From: Paracoccaceae bacterium
Lineage (GTDB): Bacteria > Pseudomonadota > Alphaproteobacteria > Rhodobacterales > Rhodobacteraceae
DNA: 7,739 nucleotides
Assembly (NCBI GenBank): GCA_002401945.1
Contig: NVUP01000012.1
Coordinates: 4,701 to 12,439 of the forward strand
Direction of reading: 5' to 3'
Part shown: piece by piece, positions 1 through 5,749 of the stretch
Numbering within the stretch: position 1 is the first letter of the stretch
Layout: every line of letters begins with the position of its first letter
The notes under the pieces: model-generated
Told to the model about the DNA's origin: nothing
Seen by the model: only the letters and a program-made list of their open reading frames with translations
The model's database searches: none
Program-made: the position numbers and the translations under genes

Positions 1-120
1 GGTGACGTTCGCCGTCGTGTGCGTGACATCTGCCGCCAGGTTTGCGCTGAAAACGGCGTCGATATCATTCGAGGTGTTCTGTCGAGTGACCCTGTCCACA
101 TGTTCGTGTCCGTGCCGCCA
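1..120 (+). pseudogene. IS200/IS605-type TnpA transposase fragment
   Basis: Frame 1 reads as the middle of an IS200-type Y1/HUH transposase, which cuts and joins single-stranded DNA. The visible part includes RRRVRDICRQVCAENGVDII, then RGVLSSDPVHMFVSVPP. In this family the second block is normally DHVHxxVSxPP, and the two histidines of H-V-H hold the metal ion. Here the first histidine is proline (CCT at about 97-99, one base from CAT), so the copy should be inactive. Similarity stops at VSVPP, about base 120. The frame then ends at a stop codon at 181-183, without the C-terminal helix that carries the catalytic tyrosine. The left end lies outside the window, so the full extent of the element is unknown. 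Family recognition is by eye. Confidence 0.75.
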
Positions 121-122
121 AG

Positions 123-401
123 AGCGCGCCCTTTGCCCTCGCTGCCGTGGTGCGGACAGTGGGCGCAATCGCCGCCAAGCTAGGCGCCAAGACCCTGCTG
201 ACGGCTGAGTGTACCATCCAACAGGGCTGGATGCGTGTGCGCCGCTCTGGCCAAGACCGCCAAGCGAGGGCTGGTAGCAGGCGACCTCCAGCTCATTTTT
301 CTACACCCATATGAAGTACTGGCCGAAAAGGCGTTGAGGCTGCTGAGGATCTGGACGGTGTCCGGTTTAGCCGCAAGCTGCTGGCTGGCCACCCGTCCTG
401 A
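123..401 (+). pseudogene. XdhC/CoxI-family gene relic (frameshifted)
   Basis: Three successive reading segments together resemble the XdhC/CoxI N-terminal domain, which is found in proteins that mature molybdenum hydroxylases. Bases 123 to about 230 (frame 3) read SAPFALAAVVRTVGAIAAKL, then GAKTLLTAECTIQQGW. Bases 232 to about 330 (frame 1) read CVCAALAKTAKRGLVAGDLQ, then LIFLHPYEVLAEK. Bases 330 to 401 (frame 3 again) read GVEAAEDLDGVRFSRKLLAG, then a stop. The first junction falls where the family has a GWIGGGC-like loop, and the glycines are missing there. No start codon is visible and the 5' end abuts the TnpA fragment. The reading is strong because the pieces are collinear, but the family name comes from memory of related sequences. 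The gene is not functional. Confidence 0.65.
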
Positions 402-478
402 ATGAACGCCTGAATTGCGTAGGGCCGATCAAGATCTTGGTCGTTCCTACGCCGATTCGTGACACCATGGCACCCGAC

Positions 479-1039
479 CTATTCCAACGCGGCGTCAATG
501 CCGATCGAGGATATCAGCTCGTAATACCCAAACAGCACCAGCAGGAAGAAGGCAAACAGCACCAATTCATGCTTGAAGTGGTGGGAGTGAAAATAGGCCC
601 TGTCGCGGTGATGAATGACATCCATCAACTCATCTCCAAAGCGGATCGACAGGAATGTGCCCAAACCTGACAGCATAATCACGCCCCAATACGGGTATGG
701 GTTGGTCAGTATCTTATACATCATCTCGGTCAGGATTGTGGTTTTGTAGTAGCCAGGACCATACAGCAGCACGCCTGCATTTAGACCAATGGCAATAATC
801 CAGACTGCAACTTCTGACACTGCCATGCGAATGCCAAACAGCAGTCGTAGGGGGAAATCCAACAGGAACCCAGCGTCGGCCACCGGCGTACACAGGACAA
901 AGAAACTCCAGGTGATCAGCGCAGCCACACCGCCGGTTGCGACGTCATATTCGTAGCTGAGATAGCCAAAATAGCCAATGAGCAGGCTGATCAGCAGAGT
1001 GAACTTGATGAAAATCTGCGTGCGCGGTTTTGCTGTCAT
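479..1039 (-). CDS. Multi-pass inner membrane protein of unknown function
   Basis: This 186-residue protein begins MTAKPRTQIFIKFTLLISLL. Hydrophobic segments lie at about residues 9-29, 38-60, 75-93, 117-137 and 158-178, giving roughly five membrane spans. Spans 2 and 3 are joined by a conserved-looking stretch, TPVADAGFLLDFPLRLLFG. The loop before the last span is rich in histidine (six between residues 143 and 157, in HHRDRAYFHSHHFKHE), which could bind metal or protons; that is inference only. I chose the ATG at 1039. The frame stays open to 1219, with a TTG at 1183, but the extra residues are not membrane-like and resemble the end of another protein. The ribosome binding site is weak. I do not recognise the family. 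It is the only apparently intact gene among relics, and no neighbour suggests a role. Confidence 0.7.
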   Translation of the reverse strand: MTAKPRTQIFIKFTLLISLLIGYFGYLSYEYDVATGGVAALITWSFFVLCTPVADAGFLLDFPLRLLFGIRMAVSEVAVWIIAIGLNAGVLLYGPGYYKTTILTEMMYKILTNPYPYWGVIMLSGLGTFLSIRFGDELMDVIHHRDRAYFHSHHFKHELVLFAFFLLVLFGYYELISSIGIDAALE

Positions 1040-1072
1040 GGACAGGCCCTTTGTATTGCCAATGGTGACGTC

Positions 1073-1189
1073 CTGAGTACTGTCCAGTGGGTTGCAATGG
1101 ACGGCCTTATTGGATGCCTCAGCGAATATTTCTGCACCAATCCGACCCCAATTTGGATGTTCGGCGGCTGAAAAATACACCAAGTGTTG
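1073..1189 (-). pseudogene. Possible RfbD (dTDP-4-dehydrorhamnose reductase) C-terminal relic
   Basis: The codons in frame upstream of the membrane protein start read LVYFSAAEHPNWGRIGAEIF, then AEASNKAVHCNPLDSTQ. This resembles the block near the C-terminus of RfbD-type reductases, where a pattern like YHFSGAPxxSWxxFAxxIFxxA is usual. The matching positions are F-S, A, W, A, I-F and A. The rest of such a gene is not visible in either direction: a stop codon lies at 1220-1222, and the proline-rich continuation expected after this block is missing. It may be an old fragment that happens to run in frame into the membrane gene. It could also be a true N-terminal extension of that protein, or chance. 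Confidence 0.35.
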
Positions 1190-1273
1190 GTCAGCAGTTA
1201 CAGGGTGCGCGCTTGACTGTCATTGGGTTTTTGGTGCGATTGCGGCCAATGATTTTTCTGGGTACTTATTGAA

Positions 1274-1680
1274 ATGACTTCTAAATCCGCATGTAAAATA
1301 ACCTTCGCGCGATTGTCAGACATCGCACCGGCTGAAATTATCGCGCATATGTCTGATGCCCGCGTCGCGGAACACATGCCTTTGTTTACCTTTAAATGGA
1401 ATATGGCTGCTCTGGACAAATTTTTGGCCGCTAAACAGGCCTGCTGGAACCGCGACGGGTTTGGTCACTGGGCAATCTTGTGCAACGAAACCTATGTCGG
1501 ATGGGGCGGGTTCCAAAAGGAAGGCGATGAGTGGGATTTTGGATTGGCGCACAAGCCAAGCTGCTTTGGGCTGGGTGCATGAATGTCCCGCAAGGCAATC
1601 GAGTTTGCCAAGAGTGATGAGCGCATTCCATTTGTGACATTCCTATTGCCACCTTCGCGCAAAAATTTCAGGGCGCAATG
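1274..1680 (+). pseudogene. GNAT-family N-acetyltransferase relic (in-frame stop)
   Basis: The gene starts at ATG 1274 and reads MTSKSACKITFARLSDIAPA. It continues with GHWAILCNETYVGWGGFQKE, then GDEWDFGL and CFGLGA, up to a TGA at 1580-1582. The same frame resumes at once with MSRKAIEFAKSDERIPFVTF, then LLPPSRKN. The joined product matches the layout of RimJ/RimL-like GNAT acetyltransferases, which transfer acetyl from acetyl-CoA: an ITFARL start strand, a GWGGF central strand and a GLG acetyl-CoA loop before the helix RKAIEFA. A single C-to-T change in a CGA codon would explain the stop. Similarity fades after SRKNF (about 1677), and the C-terminal strand is replaced by the flagellin relic. 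With both a stop and a lost tail, it is almost certainly inactive. The substrate is unknown. Confidence 0.7.
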
Positions 1681-1699
1681 GCACCCCGGTTCAATATCA

Positions 1700-1880
1700 T
1701 TAGCGGGGCACCTGCATGTCCGACTGCGGTGCGCCGTTGGCGATCGAAAGCGATTGCACCGCCAGTTCTGCCGCGCCTTAAATCGGGCCGTGGCCTGTTC
1801 CATGTTGGCGTTGGTCAGTTGGAGATAAATTCATCCCGATCCTGCGGACGGGCAATTTCGCCACGATCTGCTCAGCACCG
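1700..1880 (-). pseudogene. Decayed C-terminal end of a second flagellin gene
   Basis: Read on the minus strand, three frames give RPQDRDEFISN, then LTNANMEQATARFKA, then AELAVQSLSIANGAPQSDMQ followed by VPR and a TAA at 1700-1702. This lines up with the end of the intact flagellin at 7269-7739, which reads TNMEEASARLKA, then QQLAVQSLSIANGAPQTIMQ, then LFR and stop. The stop falls in the same place. One frameshift lies between RFKA and AELAV (about 1770). A second, apparently with loss of about a dozen residues, lies between DEFISN and LTNANM (about 1818). Upstream (above about 1880) I cannot follow flagellin further, and no FNGANLL-type N-terminal block is seen. It is a relic of a former flagellin paralogue in the same orientation. 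Confidence 0.75.
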
Positions 1881-2135
1881 GTTAAGGTCATGGATACAGT
1901 GGCTTTGCCCACTGCTAGACATTCCGTAGAGGGTCTGGAAACCTGCGACGTCAGATTTGAGGGTTTTTCTCGGCCGGAGACTTGACAGGTGTGGCGCTTA
2001 AAACCCCAGAGTTGAGTATTGGAATTGGAAGGTGCAGGCGACCTGGGGTCGTTCGGTTCGCCGGCAAAAGGGGCGTTGAAAAGGCAAGGAACTTGCCGAT
2101 TCATAGGGGAATACCGGGGCAGTTGCAGGTCGCGT
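1880..2135. other. Unassigned stretch between relics and exonuclease gene
   Basis: No open frame here looks like a real protein on either strand. A minus-strand segment near 1880-1915 (KATVSMTLTGAEQIVAK) could belong to the decayed flagellin or to an unrelated relic. Another segment (DVAGFQTLYGMSSSG, about 1910-1955) is in a different frame. It is best read as decayed sequence of unknown origin. I see no terminator for the exonuclease gene. Confidence 0.4.
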
Positions 2136-2747
2136 TCAATCACTACCTTGACGGGTTGAATCGATAAAATTGTAGCCGGTTTCCGCCTCGGCCAGTAAAA
2201 CCACCTGCGCAGCGGCCCTCGCATCTTCCGCAGCGTCATGGTGGCGGAAGTCTAATCCTAAAACTTTTTTGAGGTTGCCCAGCCCATGCCCGCCGTTTCC
2301 ACGCAATTGTGGCCAGGCTTTGCGGGCGATTATCACGCTGTTCAGCCAGCGCGCCTTTAGGTCGGGCAGGTCATACCGCTGGCAGGCGCCGCTGATTGCC
2401 TTTTGGTCAAATGGACTGTGTTGCACCAAGGGGTGTCGGCCCAGAAAGTCGCGCAGCGGGTTGATCACATCAACGAACCGCGGCTGCCCGGCGACCGTTT
2501 CAGGACCAATGCCATGCAGCTGGATGTTGAAAGTGGCAAAGCGAACTTCGGGATCAATCATAAAGCTGGCAGTCTCTATAGTGCCGCTGTGATCCACCAT
2601 CGCCAATCCCAACTGGCAAATGCTGCCTTGGTTGGCGTTTGCCGTTTCCACATCCAGCGCCACAAACCGATAGCTCTGGGAGAACAGCTGCGCATCGGTC
2701 AGCTCTGCCAGCGCGGCATGATGAAAGAGATCCTGTTGTTTGTGCAT
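2136..2747 (-). CDS. DnaQ-like DEDDh 3'-5' exonuclease
   Basis: This 203-residue protein of the DnaQ/RNase T fold removes nucleotides from 3' ends of nucleic acid using two metal ions. All acidic motifs are present: Exo I is FVALDVETAN with D32 and E34, Exo II is LVQHSPFDQ with D114, and Exo III is HHDAAEDA with H170 and D175, the HxAxxD form that defines the DEDDh class. There is no polymerase or BRCT domain. It is therefore a stand-alone exonuclease, not clearly the replicative epsilon subunit. I chose ATG 2747 because CGAGA lies about 7 bases upstream. A GTG at 2798 would add 17 residues, but it lacks a close ribosome binding site and sits on a 12-bp palindrome. It is divergent from the first porin gene. 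Its exact substrate, DNA or RNA, cannot be told from sequence. Confidence 0.85.
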   Translation of the reverse strand: MHKQQDLFHHAALAELTDAQLFSQSYRFVALDVETANANQGSICQLGLAMVDHSGTIETASFMIDPEVRFATFNIQLHGIGPETVAGQPRFVDVINPLRDFLGRHPLVQHSPFDQKAISGACQRYDLPDLKARWLNSVIIARKAWPQLRGNGGHGLGNLKKVLGLDFRHHDAAEDARAAAQVVLLAEAETGYNFIDSTRQGSD

Positions 2748-2795
2748 TCCGGTCTCGATTGCCTTGTTCGTTGTGGCCTTACACTGCGCTTTTTT

Positions 2796-2807
2796 CACTG
2801 GCCAGTG
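2796..2807. promoter_or_regulatory. Perfect 12-bp palindrome in the exonuclease-porin divergent region
   Basis: CACTGGCCAGTG is perfectly self-complementary. It lies 40 to 60 bases upstream of the exonuclease start and one base before a TTGACA at 2809-2814 on the plus strand. The position would suit an operator acting on either divergent gene. No known regulator is recognised. A 12-bp palindrome can also occur by chance. Confidence 0.3.
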
Positions 2808-2808
2808 T

Positions 2809-2844
2809 TTGACAATTTGCGCCTTTGGGTGTGGCGAATATGCA
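2809..2844 (+). promoter_or_regulatory. Possible promoter of the first porin gene
   Basis: A perfect -35 hexamer, TTGACA, lies at 2809-2814. The best -10 candidates, GAATAT (2836-2841) and TATGCA (2839-2844), are 21 to 24 bases further on, which is longer than the usual 16-18. Only the -35 box is convincing. Confidence 0.25.
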
Positions 2845-2941
2845 ATGACTGAAAGAGCGTTTTGGCCATACCCTTCTCAACACGGGGCAGCGCCCACATG
2901 TCGAAGGGGTAATTGGACTTATCATTAGGTGAGTATTTGTC

Positions 2942-4048
2942 ATGAGTGCCTTTCTAAGAACGTCGATGGTTTCCGCAGCCGTGGCAGGCTGCGTGGCCCT
3001 GCCGGTTCAGGCGGAGATGAAATATGATAATAATTCCGGTGGATCAGTCAGGATCTATGGCCAATTCACCCCTACATTTCAATCGGTGGACGATGGGGTG
3101 ACCAGCACTAGCAATCTCGTCGACAACTCCCATTCCAACTCGCGGGTTGGGTTGTGGGTGACCCAGCCCATGGGCAGCGGCACCTTTACCTTCAACTTCG
3201 AGACCGCTTTGGGATTACGTGCCTCGGATAGTGTGACCCAGACCTTCACGCCCAAAGGGGTGGACTGGAGCCGCACCAATCTGCGCAAAATTGACTTTGC
3301 CTATGACAGTGGCACCTACGGGAAATTCTACTTAGGCCAGGGCAGTATGGCTACCGATGGCGTCGCAGATACCGATCTGTCGGACACCAGCCTGGTTCTG
3401 TATAATGGCATTGGCGACTCCGCAGGTAGTTTCACCTTCCGCACAACAGCGGGCACCTTATCCACTGTCTCGCTCAGTTCGGTCACCTCCAGCTTTGATG
3501 GCGGTCGGCGGGGCAGGCTGCGTTACGACTCCCCGGAATTCAGCGGTTTTACCGTGTCCGTCGCCGCAGGCGAGGAAGTTCTGGTCACCAATAGCAACGA
3601 CGAGTTCTACGACATTGCCCTGCGCTACAAAAATGAGTTCACCGGTGGCAAGATGATCAGCAACCTGGGCTTTTCGCGCCGAGACCGCAACGGTGTTGAC
3701 CAAGATGATACCTTTGGCTCCTTCAGCGTGCTGCTCGACAGCGGATTGAACGCATCTATGGCCGGCGGTAGTCGCGACGGTGGTGGCGATTATTTTTATG
3801 GCAAGCTGGGCTATAAAGGCGATTGGTTTGCCTTTGGTCAGACGGCCCTGGCTGTGGATATCTATGACGGATCCAACTTTTCCACCAGTGGATCATCGAC
3901 CCGTGTCTATGGCATTGGCGCCGTGCAGACCATCGATAGTTTGAATATGGAGGCCTATCTAGGCCTGCGCAGCTACGAGTTCAGCGAAGTGGCAACCTCC
4001 TATCAGGATGTCGACTCGGTACTGTTTGGCGCCCGCTGGAAGTTCTAA
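2942..4048 (+). CDS. Outer-membrane porin, first of two tandem paralogues
   Basis: This 368-residue protein forms a beta-barrel channel in the outer membrane for small solutes. The signal peptide is residues 1-24 (MSAFLRTSMVSAAVAGCVAL, then PVQA) with cleavage before E25, giving a mature chain of about 344 residues. The mature chain is built of alternating hydrophobic strands. It starts with GGSVRIYGQFTPTFQS, has the shared blocks LVDNSHSNSRVG, FNFETALGLR and LGQGSMATDG, and ends in FGARWKF with the terminal aromatic needed for insertion by the BAM complex. An AGGTGAG ribosome binding site (2927-2933) lies 8 bases before ATG 2942. A strong terminator follows at 4071-4101, so the gene appears to be transcribed alone. 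It resembles the next gene along its whole length. The solute specificity is unknown. Confidence 0.88.
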   Translation: MSAFLRTSMVSAAVAGCVALPVQAEMKYDNNSGGSVRIYGQFTPTFQSVDDGVTSTSNLVDNSHSNSRVGLWVTQPMGSGTFTFNFETALGLRASDSVTQTFTPKGVDWSRTNLRKIDFAYDSGTYGKFYLGQGSMATDGVADTDLSDTSLVLYNGIGDSAGSFTFRTTAGTLSTVSLSSVTSSFDGGRRGRLRYDSPEFSGFTVSVAAGEEVLVTNSNDEFYDIALRYKNEFTGGKMISNLGFSRRDRNGVDQDDTFGSFSVLLDSGLNASMAGGSRDGGGDYFYGKLGYKGDWFAFGQTALAVDIYDGSNFSTSGSSTRVYGIGAVQTIDSLNMEAYLGLRSYEFSEVATSYQDVDSVLFGARWKF

Positions 4049-4070
4049 AGACCCAATACTGTTGAGGTGA

Positions 4071-4101
4071 ATGCGCGCCCTTGTCCGGGGCGCGCATTTT
4101 T
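4071..4101 (+). terminator. Intrinsic terminator of the first porin gene
   Basis: The stem ATGCGCGCCC (4071-4080) pairs perfectly with GGGCGCGCAT (4088-4097) around a 7-base loop, and five Ts follow at 4097-4101. It begins 22 bases after the porin stop codon. Confidence 0.9.
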
Positions 4102-4423
4102 GTGGAAATCAGCCAAATTGAAAATCACAACTTTGCACCATATCATCTGATTCTAAGGGGTGAGATTTGCTCATATCAGCGGCTCATATGAAAGCGCCTT
4201 GTGTGATCTAGTTCACATAAGGCATTGCTTTAAAATGTTAAATTATCACAGGTGCGGTATTTTTTGGCAACATTATGCTCATTTAACGGTCCTGCCTAGG
4301 TTGTCTGCGTTTCAAGTCTCGGCAGCAAAAAAAACGCGTGATAGCAGCTTTAGGCAAGTCAGTTCCCTTATGGATGGAACGAGGGGTGCCTGACTATTTA
4401 TGAGGACCTAGGAGCACTCACTC
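4102..4423 (+). promoter_or_regulatory. Leader and control region of the second porin gene
   Basis: This 320-base stretch has no credible gene. It is richer in A and T than its surroundings and holds a CRP-like palindrome at 4197-4222. A repeated CTCATAT lies at about 4170 and 4184, and a strong ribosome binding site GGAG (4411-4414) lies 9 bases before the porin ATG at 4424. If the palindrome acts at -41.5, transcription would start near 4251. The weak -10 would be TAAATT at 4239-4244, and the untranslated leader would be about 170 bases. No clear riboswitch fold is recognised. Confidence 0.5.
4197..4222. promoter_or_regulatory. CRP-like binding site (near-perfect 26-bp palindrome)
   Basis: The core TGTGATCTAGTTCACAT (4202-4218) differs at one position from the ideal enteric CRP site TGTGATCTAGATCACAT. 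The symmetry extends outward to CCTT on the left and AAGG on the right, so 11 of 13 base pairs are matched. Proteins of the CRP/FNR family bind such sites as dimers. The site does not match the FNR form TTGAT-N4-ATCAA. Its place upstream of the second porin and downstream of the first porin's terminator points to control of the second porin. Which regulator binds in this organism is unknown. Confidence 0.65.
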
Positions 4424-5542
4424 ATGAGCACTAAATTAGCAGTCAACGTCAGTGCCGTCGCACTGGCCGCCGCCATCGCATCCCCCGCTTTTGCGGGACC
4501 GACATATGAAAACGACACTGGTGGCAGTTTCACTTGGTACGGCCAGTTCGATCCATCCTTCCAGTCTTATGACGACGGCACCGAGACCTATGATCGTCTT
4601 GTGGATAACTCTGGATCCAACTCGCGGATCGGCTTCCGGCTCAAGCAGGCCTTTGGCGAAAACACACTTCAGTTCAAATTCGAAACCGCCTTTGGTCTTC
4701 GCGGATCTGATGGTGTCAGCCAGACCTCTACCGGCGATAGCCTAAGCTGGGATCGCACCAATATCCGCCATGTGGATCTGCAGTTTGACACCGCAAACCT
4801 GGGCCGTTTCTCAGCGGGTCAAGGCTCGATGGCCTCAGACGGTATCGCCGGGAGTGATCGCTCCGAAACCGGCCTGATCGCTGGCGTTTCTGTTGCTGAC
4901 TCGGCTGGTGGCTATGCCTTCCGGACCTCGACCGGTGCGCTCAGCTCGGTTGATGTGGGGGATGCCTTCACCGATTACGACGGCAGCCGTCTGGGTCGTG
5001 TGCGTTATGACTCCATCAATCTCAACGGCTTCACGGTGTCCGCGTCTTACGGTACCGACATCCTGAAAACGGCCAACGACCGCGAGACCTATGACGTGGC
5101 AGTCCGCTATGGCAACGACAACCTGGGTGATTTTGCCTTTGAGGCAGCTCTGGGTGCCGCCTGGACCGAAGAGACTGGCAAAGCCGACAAGCGTGACACT
5201 GTCGGCTCGCTGGCGCTTGAGCATACGCCAACCGGCCTGTCTTTGGCCCTTGCTGCTGGTGAACGCGACATTGCAGGCAGCTATGGCTATGCCAAACTGG
5301 GGTATTCGGCTGATTGGACCGCTTTGGGAACCACCTCTCTCTCGGTTGATTACTATGACGGGTCCGACATGGTTTCCGCCGGGGATTCCTCGACTTCATG
5401 GGGCGTCGCTGCGGTTCAGAAAATCGACAACTACAACGTCGAAGCCTATCTGGCCTACCGCGACTACTCCTACGACGACACCAGCGCCACCAGCTACAAT
5501 GACAGTAGCGTGATCATGGCAGGCGCACGCTGGAAGTTCTAA
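4424..5542 (+). CDS. Outer-membrane porin, second of two tandem paralogues
   Basis: This 372-residue porin has a signal peptide at residues 1-24 (MSTKLAVNVSAVALAAAIAS, then PAFA) with cleavage before G25. The mature barrel is about 348 residues and ends in AGARWKF. It shares blocks with the first porin throughout: GGSFTWYGQFDPSFQS, LVDNSGSNSRIG, FKFETAFGLRGSDGVSQT, AGQGSMASDGIAGSD and GFTVSASYG. The best conserved stretches lie in the N-terminal third and the last strands, while the middle varies in length and charge, as expected of surface loops. GGAG lies 9 bases before ATG 4424. A CRP-like site lies about 200 bases upstream and an intrinsic terminator at 5571-5598, so it should be a separate, separately regulated unit. 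Codon use is strongly biased, which fits an abundant protein. Specificity is unknown. Confidence 0.9.
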   Translation: MSTKLAVNVSAVALAAAIASPAFAGPTYENDTGGSFTWYGQFDPSFQSYDDGTETYDRLVDNSGSNSRIGFRLKQAFGENTLQFKFETAFGLRGSDGVSQTSTGDSLSWDRTNIRHVDLQFDTANLGRFSAGQGSMASDGIAGSDRSETGLIAGVSVADSAGGYAFRTSTGALSSVDVGDAFTDYDGSRLGRVRYDSINLNGFTVSASYGTDILKTANDRETYDVAVRYGNDNLGDFAFEAALGAAWTEETGKADKRDTVGSLALEHTPTGLSLALAAGERDIAGSYGYAKLGYSADWTALGTTSLSVDYYDGSDMVSAGDSSTSWGVAAVQKIDNYNVEAYLAYRDYSYDDTSATSYNDSSVIMAGARWKF

Positions 5543-5570
5543 ACTGACCAGTTCAAGCCAATGACTGAAG

Positions 5571-5598
5571 AAAACACGCCTCTCGGGGCGTGTTTTTT
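5571..5598 (+). terminator. Intrinsic terminator of the second porin gene
   Basis: AAAACACGCC (5571-5580) pairs perfectly with GGCGTGTTTT (5587-5596) around a 6-base TCTCGG loop. A run of six Ts spans 5593-5598. It begins 28 bases after the stop codon. Confidence 0.93.
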
Positions 5599-5660
5599 GC
5601 ATTTTGGGGCAGAAAAGGGGGCTTTCCTGCCCATCGGCTTCTGTCAGACGCCAATGCCTC

Positions 5661-5689
5661 TTGCGCGACGCGCGTAGGAGAAATACAAG
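5661..5689 (+). promoter_or_regulatory. Weak candidate promoter of tig
   Basis: TTGCGC (5661-5666) is followed after 17 bases by TACAAG (5684-5689). Spacing is ideal but both boxes are only partial matches. A promoter is expected between the porin terminator (5598) and the tig start (5750), so the location is reasonable even if the exact hexamers are not. Confidence 0.25.
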
Positions 5690-5706
5690 GCGTCAAATTT
5701 ATCTGG

Positions 5707-5729
5707 GGGGATGCCTGTGTGCATGCCCC
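5707..5729 (+). promoter_or_regulatory. Hairpin in the tig leader
   Basis: GGGGATGC (5707-5714) can pair with GCAT-G-CCCC (5721-5729) around a CTGTGT loop, with one bulged G. It ends 20 bases before the tig ATG and has no T run, so it is not a terminator. It could affect mRNA stability or ribosome access, but this is inference. Confidence 0.3.
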
Positions 5730-5749
5730 GAATCTCTATGGGGAATGAC

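Noticed and set aside
2..208. 68-codon open frame at the left edge
   Set aside because: It is out of frame with the TnpA fragment and the XdhC relic, both of which explain these bases better.
426..443. 18-base near-palindrome around CAAGATCTTG
   Set aside because: It lies just past the membrane gene's stop, but there is no T run on that strand, so it is not a terminator, and it matches no known operator.
437..670. 77-codon open frame starting at TTG 437
   Set aside because: Most of it is antisense to the membrane protein gene, and its residues look random.
1982..2167. 61-codon plus-strand open frame
   Set aside because: No start signal, no recognisable features, and it overlaps the 3' end of the exonuclease gene.
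2984..2995. Lipobox-like VAGC in the first porin's signal peptide
   Set aside because: The cysteine sits inside the hydrophobic core and is followed by VALPVQA and a normal type I cleavage site. A lipid anchor would not suit a porin barrel.
4160..4393. 77-codon open frame upstream of the second porin
   Set aside because: It has a GTG start without a good ribosome binding site, no recognisable protein features, and lies over the CRP-like site and probable leader.
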